Positions 1-5,523 of a DNA stretch of 12,582 bases are shown here, in pieces; within the stretch, counting starts at the first letter, position 1; the number at the start of each line of letters is the position of its first letter. The DNA is from Comamonadaceae bacterium. Its GTDB lineage: Bacteria; Pseudomonadota; Gammaproteobacteria; Burkholderiales; Burkholderiaceae_C. Under the pieces are notes generated by a model that worked only from the letters and a program-made list of their open reading frames with translations, was not told where the DNA came from and did no database searches. Location: positions 1-12,582 of the forward strand of contig CANCDA010000060.1 in NCBI GenBank assembly GCA_947374705.1, in the 5' to 3' direction. A program made the position numbers and the translations under genes.

Positions 1-142
1 CGCGTTCGCGTTGACTCGTCAACACTTCTGCGGCGATCACTTCGTCGGTGGAGACCAGGGCGGCCTGCGCCGTGAGGGGAAAGCCTGCGAGGGTCATGCT
101 GACAATCAACAGGGAGGCGAGGAGGCGTTTGAGGTTTTTCAT
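1..142 (-). CDS. PA2779-family secreted protein, N-terminal part (runs off left edge)
   Basis: Only the first 47 codons are visible; the gene continues beyond base 1. Reading leftwards from the ATG at 142-140, the protein starts with a classical signal peptide: basic MKNLKR, a hydrophobic stretch LLASLLIVSMTLAGFPL, then a TAQA cleavage-like site. The mature start ALVSTDEVIAAE is the part that resembles the PA2779 family, small exported proteins of unknown function usually found beside a PA2778-type C39-like cysteine peptidase; that neighbour would lie outside the window. A G-rich tract and GAG just upstream of the ATG could serve as a weak ribosome site. Family assignment rests on the signal peptide plus about 15 mature residues, so it is moderately sure. 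A generic small exported protein is the alternative. Confidence 0.6.
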   Translation of the reverse strand, partial: MKNLKRLLASLLIVSMTLAGFPLTAQAALVSTDEVIAAEVLTSQRER

Positions 143-235
143 GTGCTCAATCTAACCCCCACTGATTTGCGCGTCCAGTCAACTTACAAGTCGTGTCATA
201 TTGGAAAAAATCAACGCACAAAGCAGCCTGAAAAC

Positions 236-1093
236 TCAGCCCAAAGTGCGCCTCAACTCCACCACCCGCTGCGCAATGGCCTGCACGTCCAGTCCTTCGT
301 GCACGTTGAAGAGGTAGGTTTCCAAGTCTTGCACGGCCTGCGCCATTTGCCCCAACTCGGCGTGGATCAAGCCCCGGTCACGGTACTCGTCCCAGGCTTG
401 GGGGTGCAACACCAGCAAGCGGTTTTGCACGGCCAACAAGCGCGGCCAATCTTCCTGGGTTTTGTGAATTTCTTTGAGGTTTCGCAGCATGCGCGCGATG
501 ATGTCGCGCGGGCTAGCACTTTGCAAATACAGGCCCATGGGCACGGCCTCTTCGGCCCAGCCGGGGTAGCTGGCACGACCTTGGTAGGGCTCTAGCATCG
601 AGAGCAAATCATCCCGGCTGAGGGACTGCCCGCTCATCGGGTCAATCACCACCTGGCCCAGTGGCAGCGACACCTTGAGCATGAAGTGCCCCGGAAACCC
701 CACCCCGCTGGCCGCCAACCCCAAGCCCTGTGCCAGCTCCAGCCACAGCACGGCCAATGAGATGGGAATACCGCGTCGGCTGTGCAGCATCTGGCTGATG
801 TAGCTGTTGTCCGGGTCGTAGTAGTTGTTGACGTTGCCACCGAACTTGAGATCACGGTAAAAATACTGGCTGAGCATGCGCAGCTTGTGCAGCGGCGTGG
901 CATCGGTGGGGATGCGCCGTAGCAGGCGCGCCTGAAGCTGATCGACCTCACCCAGCACCTGCTGCACGTCCAGCTCCGGATAGTCGTCTTGGCCCAGGAT
1001 GATGGCGGCTTCTAACAAGGGGAAGTGCGCATCACTTTGCACCAGCGTACTGAAGTAGGCCAGCGGTGTAGGGGTGACGAGTGAGAGCTGCAT
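236..1093 (-). CDS. SirB1-family protein (transglutaminase-like core + TPR)
   Basis: A 285-residue protein of the SirB1 / YchA type, a widespread bacterial family of unknown biochemical role. Residues about 85-160 form the transglutaminase-like core 2 domain, seen in NNYYDPDNSYIS, RRGIPISLAVLWLEL and GVGFPGHFMLKV. Residues about 200-265 form a TPR-like helical tail (LLAVQNRLLVLHP, GLIHAELGQMAQAVQDL). The protein contains no cysteine at all, so the transglutaminase Cys is absent and it is unlikely to be a protease or transglutaminase; this is usual for the family. The open frame extends 96 codons further upstream inside murJ, but the family N-terminus matches the ATG at 1093. That ATG lies 17 bp after the murJ stop, so the two genes are probably co-transcribed. 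No strong ribosome site is visible before it. Family call is confident, function is not. Confidence 0.9.
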   Translation of the reverse strand: MQLSLVTPTPLAYFSTLVQSDAHFPLLEAAIILGQDDYPELDVQQVLGEVDQLQARLLRRIPTDATPLHKLRMLSQYFYRDLKFGGNVNNYYDPDNSYISQMLHSRRGIPISLAVLWLELAQGLGLAASGVGFPGHFMLKVSLPLGQVVIDPMSGQSLSRDDLLSMLEPYQGRASYPGWAEEAVPMGLYLQSASPRDIIARMLRNLKEIHKTQEDWPRLLAVQNRLLVLHPQAWDEYRDRGLIHAELGQMAQAVQDLETYLFNVHEGLDVQAIAQRVVELRRTLG

Positions 1094-1110
1094 GGTGTGA
1101 TGATGCCGCG

Positions 1111-2682
1111 TCAAGGCTGTCGCCGTGCAAACTGCCGCAGCTTGACCCCAGCCGCCCACAGCGCTGCAAAGTACAAAACACCCGCGCTCAAAATCACCAT
1201 GGCCAGCAAACCCACACGCCACAGGCTCTGAGCCCGCAAGGCCGTCCAGTTGAAGTTGCCTGCCGCCCACATCAAAAACACCGCCAACAAGGCCGATGCA
1301 GCCACCACCTGCAATGCAAACCGCCCCCAACCCGGCAAGGGCCGGTAACTGCCGCGCCACGTCAACCCAATCAACAGCCACAGCGCATTGATGAGAGCCC
1401 CAATGCCAATGGACAGGGCCAGCCCCGCATGCGCAAACAAGGGCACCAACACCAGGTTCAGCAACTGCGTGATCACCAGCACCGCTATCGCAATGCGCAC
1501 CGGGGTGCGAATGTCTTGCGCCGCGTAAAAACCGGGGGCCAGCACCTTGATGGCCACCAGCCCCAACAGACCTGCGCCATAGCCCATCAGCGCCCAGGTG
1601 ACTTGCTGCACGTCATGGTCGGTGAACGCACCGTAGTGGTAGAGCACGGCCACCAGCGGCTTGGCAAAGATCAGCAAAGCCACCGCGCAAGGCACGGTCA
1701 GCAACACCATCAGGCGCAGCCCCCAATCGAGCAGACTGGAGTACTGATCCCCATCACTGGCCGCCCGCGCAGCGACCAGACGGGGTGTGAGAACAACGCC
1801 CAAGGCCACGCCCAGCAAGGCGGTCGGGAACTCCATCAACCTATCGGCATAGCCCAGCCAGCTCACGCTGCCCGGTACGAGGTGCGAAGCAATCTGGGTG
1901 TTGATCAAGGTGGAGATGTGCGCCACGCTCACCCCCAGCAAGGCGGGCAGCATGAGGCGGGTCACATTCTGGGTGGCAGGGTCAGCCCAGGCCTGGCGAA
2001 TACCTGACCCGCTCAGGCTGATACGGGGCAAGAGTCCCAGCTTTTTGAGGGCGGGCACTTGCACCGCCAATTGCAGCAGCCCACCCAGCATCACACCACC
2101 GGCCATCGCGTAAATAGGCTCCACGCCCAGGATCTTGAACCAAGGCACGCCGAAGATCAAAGCCCCAATCATGGCCAGGTTCAATAGCACAGGTGTGGCA
2201 GCAGGCAGGGCAAAACGCTTCCAGGTGTTGAGCACGCCAGAGGCCAGCGCCACCATGGACATGAAGCCGATGTAGGGGAACATCCAGCGCGTCATCACCA
2301 CCGCCGCATCAAAACCGCGCGCTTCTTGCCGCAGCCCGCTGGCCAGCGCCCACACCAACACGGGGGATGCCACGACGCCGAACACACAGGTGGCCATCAA
2401 CACCCAGGCCAACACGGTGGCCACGTGGCTGATGACGCGCTGCGTAGCCTCGTCCCCGTCTTGCGCCCGGCTGGTGGCCAGCACCGGCACAAAGGCCTGG
2501 CTAAAAGCCCCTTCACCAAACAGGCGACGAAACAGATTGGGAATGCGAAACGCCACGTTGAAGGCGTCGGTCATGGCACTGGCACCAAAGGTGGACGCCA
2601 TCAAGAGTTCACGCATCAAACCCGTGATGCGGGAAACCAGGGTCAGCAAAGAGACCGTTGAAGCAGATTTAAAAAGACTCAC
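1111..2682 (-). CDS. murJ: MurJ (MviN) lipid II flippase
   Basis: Inner-membrane MOP-superfamily flippase that moves lipid II from the cytoplasmic to the periplasmic face for peptidoglycan synthesis. I place the start at the GTG at 2682, giving 523 residues, the normal MurJ length. With this start the protein aligns residue for residue with E. coli MurJ at its beginning, and the functionally important R18, R24, D39 and R52 fall at exactly the same numbers. Further family landmarks are TDAFNVAFRIPNL, GEGAFSQAFVPVLA, GSVSWLGYADRLMEFP and KVLAPGFYAAQDI. Multiple hydrophobic segments are consistent with 14 TM helices. The frame stays open to an ATG at 2760, but the extra 26 residues are acidic and hydrophilic and unlike the family. 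No good Shine-Dalgarno precedes the GTG. SirB1 follows at 17 bp. A toxin-antitoxin operon is transcribed divergently from the other side. Confidence 0.95.
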   Translation of the reverse strand: MSLFKSASTVSLLTLVSRITGLMRELLMASTFGASAMTDAFNVAFRIPNLFRRLFGEGAFSQAFVPVLATSRAQDGDEATQRVISHVATVLAWVLMATCVFGVVASPVLVWALASGLRQEARGFDAAVVMTRWMFPYIGFMSMVALASGVLNTWKRFALPAATPVLLNLAMIGALIFGVPWFKILGVEPIYAMAGGVMLGGLLQLAVQVPALKKLGLLPRISLSGSGIRQAWADPATQNVTRLMLPALLGVSVAHISTLINTQIASHLVPGSVSWLGYADRLMEFPTALLGVALGVVLTPRLVAARAASDGDQYSSLLDWGLRLMVLLTVPCAVALLIFAKPLVAVLYHYGAFTDHDVQQVTWALMGYGAGLLGLVAIKVLAPGFYAAQDIRTPVRIAIAVLVITQLLNLVLVPLFAHAGLALSIGIGALINALWLLIGLTWRGSYRPLPGWGRFALQVVAASALLAVFLMWAAGNFNWTALRAQSLWRVGLLAMVILSAGVLYFAALWAAGVKLRQFARRQP

Positions 2683-2761
2683 GGCGGGGAGTGTAAACAA
2701 CCCAAAGTGTCCGCCCATAGCTTGCGTCCATTCTTCCTCGCACTCAATGGCCGCTGACATT

Positions 2762-2776
2762 TAGCTAAAATGGCTA
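2762..2776. promoter_or_regulatory. Candidate operator/promoter of the toxin-antitoxin operon
   Basis: TAGCTAAAATGGCTA is an imperfect palindrome (TAGC and GCTA arms, 7-bp centre) lying 24 bp before the antitoxin ATG. The internal TAAAAT (2766-2771) could act as a -10 element; alternatively CTGACA (2754-2759) with TATTCT (2775-2780) would place the palindrome between the -35 and -10. Phd/YefM and CcdA antitoxins are known to autorepress from palindromes at such positions, so this is a plausible binding site. It is inferred from position and symmetry only. Confidence 0.4.
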
Positions 2777-2800
2777 TTCTTCATCAAGAGACGCTGTTTT

Positions 2801-3082
2801 ATGCAAGTCACTGCCACCCAAGCCAAAAATCGTTTTGGTTATGTTTGCGCCCAAGCCAAGAGTGAGCCTGTGTTCGTTGAGAAAGACGGACGTGTTGATT
2901 CTGTGATTTTGTCCCTGGAGCAATTTCAAGCCCTGCAGTTAGCGGGGGGAAACAAATCCATGGCACTCCGTAAAAAAGAATTCAACTCGGCCTACAAAGA
3001 CTGGATTGCCGATCAGAACAAGCACTTTGACGAGCATGGGCTCTGGTGCGACGGCCTAGTGGCATGGCAGGAGGCTTCTTGA
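2801..3082 (+). CDS. Hybrid antitoxin: Phd/YefM N-terminus with CcdA-like C-terminus
   Basis: A 93-residue antitoxin. Residues 1-45 (MQVTATQAKNRFG, VFVEKDGRVDSVILSLEQFQAL) follow the Phd/YefM DNA-binding fold: the T-x-A-K-x-x-F helix, then the strand containing EKDGR and the SLEQF turn. Residues about 60-90 (KEFNSAYKDWIADQNKHFDEHG, LWCDGLVAW) look like the toxin-wrapping tail of CcdA, whose F-plasmid version ends in a similar NGSFADENRDW. The tail is expected to bind the CcdB homologue encoded directly downstream, while the N-terminal part binds the operator upstream. Only a weak AAGAGA-type ribosome site is seen before the ATG. The stop codon is immediately followed by the toxin ATG with zero spacing. 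Domain calls are from sequence pattern; the pairing with CcdB is strong support. Confidence 0.85.
   Translation: MQVTATQAKNRFGYVCAQAKSEPVFVEKDGRVDSVILSLEQFQALQLAGGNKSMALRKKEFNSAYKDWIADQNKHFDEHGLWCDGLVAWQEAS
3069..3074 (+). promoter_or_regulatory. Strong ribosome-binding site of the CcdB toxin
   Basis: AGGAGG lies inside the last codons of the antitoxin gene, 8 nt before the toxin ATG at 3083. Since the antitoxin stop directly abuts that ATG, toxin translation is likely coupled to antitoxin translation. The antitoxin itself has a clearly weaker site. Confidence 0.75.
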
Positions 3083-3400
3083 ATGGCGCAGTTTGATATT
3101 TACGTCAACCCGCAACCAGCGTCACGCCAGTTTGTGCCCTATGTGGTCGATGTTCAAAGTGATTTGATTGACCAGTTACCGACCCGATTGGTCATGCCTT
3201 TGTCGCGGGTAGGCGCAGCCCAAACCAAGTTGCCATCACCGCTTTGCCTGTCGGTTGACATCGATGGCGAAGTACTTAGCCTACAGGCGTACATGGCAGC
3301 ACCCGTGTCGGCACGGTTACTTAAAAAACCGGTGACTTCATTGCGCTATCGAGCCAGCGAGGTCAGCGCCGCTTTGGACGCAGTCATCAGTGGTTTCTAA
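3083..3400 (+). CDS. ccdB: CcdB-family toxin (DNA gyrase poison homologue)
   Basis: A 105-residue protein close in length to F-plasmid CcdB (101). Family pattern is clear: MAQFDIYVNP at the start, YVVDVQSDLIDQLPTRLVMPLSR at residues 20-42 (compare LFVDVQSDIID and RMVIPLAS of CcdB), and an A-P-V pattern near residue 74 where CcdB has VPVSV. CcdB poisons GyrA, trapping cleaved DNA, and is neutralised by the CcdA tail. In F CcdB the last three residues W99-G100-I101 are needed for killing. Here the protein ends S103-G104-F105, so the Trp is replaced by Ser. Some chromosomal homologues also lack this Trp, so toxicity cannot be read from sequence. Translation follows directly from the antitoxin. 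The module has visibly more A/T than the neighbouring housekeeping genes, fitting acquisition by transfer. Confidence 0.88.
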   Translation: MAQFDIYVNPQPASRQFVPYVVDVQSDLIDQLPTRLVMPLSRVGAAQTKLPSPLCLSVDIDGEVLSLQAYMAAPVSARLLKKPVTSLRYRASEVSAALDAVISGF

Positions 3401-3425
3401 GCCCCCGTCAAACTTTTAAATCCCC

Positions 3426-4463
3426 ATGACCCTACAACAACTCCTGGGCATTGAACTCCCTCTCATCCAAGCCCCCATGGCGGGCGCACAGGGCAGCGCG
3501 CTGGCTGTGGCCGTCTCTAATGCAGGCGCGCTGGGCTCGCTGCCCTGCGCCATGCTGAGTGCGGATGCGATGCGCAAGGAACTGGAGACCATCACCGCGC
3601 GCACCTCAAAGCCTTACAACGTCAACTTCTTTTGCCACACGCCACCTAAGCCTGAGCCCGAGCGTGAAGCCGCATGGCGCGACGTGTTAGCACCCTACTA
3701 CAACGAATTTCAAATCGACCCTGCCCACATTCCCGTCGGGCCGGGGCGCAACCCTTTCAATGCGGAGGCTGCCGATGTGTTGGCCGCCTTCAAATCCGCC
3801 GTGGTGAGTTTTCATTTCGGTTTGCCCAGCACTGAACTGCTGGCGCGTGTGCGGGGCTGGGGATCGAAAATCATCTCCTCGGCCACCACCGTGGATGAAG
3901 CCCGCTGGCTTGAAGCCCAAGGGGTGGACGCCATCATTGCCCAGGGACTGGAAGCGGGTGGACACCGTGGGCTGTTTTTGTCCTCAGACCTGACGATGCA
4001 GATGGGCACTTTCGCCCTGCTGCCGCAGATCGTGCGGGCGGTGAAGGTGCCGGTGATTGCAGCGGGCGGCATTGCCGATGCGCGCGGCGTGCAAGCCGCG
4101 CTGGCTCTAGGTGCGGCGGGTGTGCAAATCGGCACGGCCTACTTGCTGTGCCCTGAAGCCACCACCAGCGCCGTGCACCGCACAGCTTTGCAGGACGAAG
4201 GTGCACGCCACACCGCGCTCACCAACCTGTTCACCGGGCGACCCGCGCGCGGCATCGTCAACCGCGTTATGCGGGAGTTGGGTGCGATCAATGCTTTTGC
4301 CCCTTCGTTCCCCTTGGCCACCAGCGCCATCGCTCCCCTGCGCGCCCAAGCCGAGGCCATGGGTTCAGGTGACTTTTCACCGCTGTGGTCGGGGCAAAAC
4401 GTGAGCGGGTGCAAGGCGGTGTCTGCGGCGCAACTTACGCGTGAATTGGCCACTCTAGACTGA
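3426..4463 (+). CDS. Nitronate monooxygenase, class I (NMO/2-nitropropane dioxygenase family)
   Basis: A 345-residue FMN-dependent TIM-barrel enzyme that oxidises toxic alkyl nitronates such as propionate-3-nitronate to the aldehyde or acid with release of nitrite. Class I features visible are LIQAPMAG at residues 13-20, KPYNVNFFCH at 62-71, GLEAGGHRG at 174-182, PVIAAGGIAD at 209-218 and GAAGVQIGTAYL at 229-240. H180 in AGGHRG is the candidate catalytic base, and the glycine-rich segments at 213 and 229 should hold the FMN phosphate. Length and motifs are full, so the enzyme is probably active. The start ATG lies 25 bp after the ccdB stop; no clear ribosome site is visible. It may be read from the toxin-antitoxin promoter by read-through or from its own unseen promoter. 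An enoyl-reductase (FabK-like) role is a less likely alternative. Confidence 0.92.
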   Translation: MTLQQLLGIELPLIQAPMAGAQGSALAVAVSNAGALGSLPCAMLSADAMRKELETITARTSKPYNVNFFCHTPPKPEPEREAAWRDVLAPYYNEFQIDPAHIPVGPGRNPFNAEAADVLAAFKSAVVSFHFGLPSTELLARVRGWGSKIISSATTVDEARWLEAQGVDAIIAQGLEAGGHRGLFLSSDLTMQMGTFALLPQIVRAVKVPVIAAGGIADARGVQAALALGAAGVQIGTAYLLCPEATTSAVHRTALQDEGARHTALTNLFTGRPARGIVNRVMRELGAINAFAPSFPLATSAIAPLRAQAEAMGSGDFSPLWSGQNVSGCKAVSAAQLTRELATLD

Positions 4464-4493
4464 CCGATCCACGCCTATTTAGGCGCTTAGGTC
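4462..4493. terminator. Hairpin just after the NMO stop, possible terminator
   Basis: A perfect stem CGCCT - ATTT - AGGCG (4472-4485) sits inside a second flanking pair GACC / GGTC (4462-4465 and 4490-4493). It begins at the stop codon of the nitronate monooxygenase gene. There is no T-tract on either side, so it is not a textbook intrinsic terminator; it may only protect the 3' end of the mRNA. Confidence 0.35.
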
Positions 4494-4510
4494 GATGCTT
4501 GGTCATCTGT

Positions 4511-4730
4511 TTATTCCGAGCGGATATTGGCCTCTTTCAACCAAGGCAACCAACGCTCAAAGTCGGCGTCCAGCCGCGCCTTGAAACCCACCGCATCACG
4601 CGGGTTCATGAAGCCCCCATCCGTCAAGCGGGCGGCCACATCGGGCAACTGGGGGGAGAGTTTGGTGTCGAAAATGGCAATGTGGCGGCTTTGCTCAACA
4701 TTTCTGCGCCAATGTTCATGGTGCCGCCCA
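4511..4730 (-). pseudogene. Remnant of a Bug/TctC-type solute-binding protein gene
   Basis: The stretch 4464-4886 has no intact gene. On the minus strand, the frame ending at 4511 closes with ARLDADFERWLPWLKEANIR, which resembles the C-terminal helix of Bug (tripartite tricarboxylate transporter substrate-binding) proteins. In a different minus frame, just upstream around 4684-4725, GGTMNIGAEMLSKAA resembles the N-terminal-third Bug segment that normally reads G-G-x-x-N-I-x-x-E-x-x-A-K. The two pieces are only tens of bases apart, whereas an intact gene of about 325 codons should separate them by several hundred bases. The simplest reading is a gene that lost its middle and its frame. Upstream of 4730 I recognise nothing further. 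Both matches are short, so the call is tentative. Confidence 0.45.
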
Positions 4731-4937
4731 TGCCTGTAGAGCCGTTCATGCGTGTTGTCCTTGGCCTGAGCTTGATCGTGATGGGCGCTTAAGCAGACAT
4801 GATAGTGGGCCACCTGCCGCATCAATAAGGGGGCAGATCACCGCCAATTCCGAGGGCTCCATTTCAGTGCCCAGCGTTAACCTTCAGTGGCCAGTCGAAC
4901 CCCATCCACGGCGGTGACCCACAACGGACTTGAAATA

Positions 4938-5483
4938 ATGCGCCTGCTTAAAATTCACCGTGCCTTGTGCGCCCTGCTGCTCTGCGCGGGTCTGGCGGGT
5001 GCGGGCGCGACCCAGGCCGCACCCGCGCTGTGGCAGCTTAGGAATGAGTTTGTGGATGAGTTTGGAACGCGCGCGAAGTTGCCCCATTGGGCCGGGCCGC
5101 AAACGATTGTGGCCATGGAATATTCGGCCTGCAAATTTGTCTGCACGATCAACTGGCGTCGCCTGATCGACATTCAGGACGAGGCAGACCGCCGTCAACT
5201 ACCTTTGCGCTTTTTGATCATCAGCCTGGATCCGGCGAACGACTCACCCTCGGCGTGGCGTGACTACCGCAAGCTGCGCGGCATCCAGCGAAGCAACTGG
5301 CATTTTGTGACCGGCAATCGTCTGGCCACCAACCACGTAGCACGGGTGTTGGGTGTGAAGTGGTGGTACTTCAACGATGCCATCGTTCACGATTTCCGGG
5401 TGCTGCGTGTGAATGACCGCGGGGACATTCAGGCCGTGATGGAGCGCTTCGATGAGTTGGCCTCTGATTTTTTGGCCCGCTGA
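4938..5483 (+). CDS. SCO1/SenC family copper-binding thioredoxin-like protein
   Basis: A 181-residue exported protein. Residues 1-27 are a signal peptide (basic MRLLKIHR, hydrophobic ALCALLLCAGLAG, ATQA|AP cleavage-like site). The thioredoxin-like Sco fold follows: a C-x3-C motif C65-KFV-C69 within YSACKFVCT, LRFLIISLDPANDSP near residue 90, and H151 in AIVHDFRV, 82 residues after the second Cys. These three residues are the Cu ligands of Sco proteins, which deliver copper to, or reduce the thiols of, the CuA site of cytochrome oxidase, or act in redox sensing. Unlike canonical Sco the motif lacks the usual Pro (CPxxC-like context), so it is a divergent member. The frame is open to a GTG at 4887, but the ATG at 4938 gives the proper signal peptide. 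No cytochrome oxidase gene is adjacent. The c-di-GMP gene begins 40 bp downstream on the same strand. Confidence 0.88.
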   Translation: MRLLKIHRALCALLLCAGLAGAGATQAAPALWQLRNEFVDEFGTRAKLPHWAGPQTIVAMEYSACKFVCTINWRRLIDIQDEADRRQLPLRFLIISLDPANDSPSAWRDYRKLRGIQRSNWHFVTGNRLATNHVARVLGVKWWYFNDAIVHDFRVLRVNDRGDIQAVMERFDELASDFLAR

Positions 5484-5523
5484 GCACGGCCAGATGGAAC
5501 CCATAACCGATTGAAGCAAGATC

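Noticed and set aside
143..235. Possible promoter for the PA2779-family gene (TTGACT-like box on the minus strand)
   Set aside because: The spacing to any -10-like hexamer (TTAGAT) is 21 bp, too long to support a call.
1081..2007. Plus-strand open frame of 308 codons opposite murJ
   Set aside because: Gln/His/Arg-rich antisense shadow of a membrane protein gene, without family pattern or ribosome site.
4499..4792. Plus-strand open frame of 97 codons in the gap after the nitronate monooxygenase
   Set aside because: No ribosome site or family pattern, and it is antisense to the better-supported Bug remnant.
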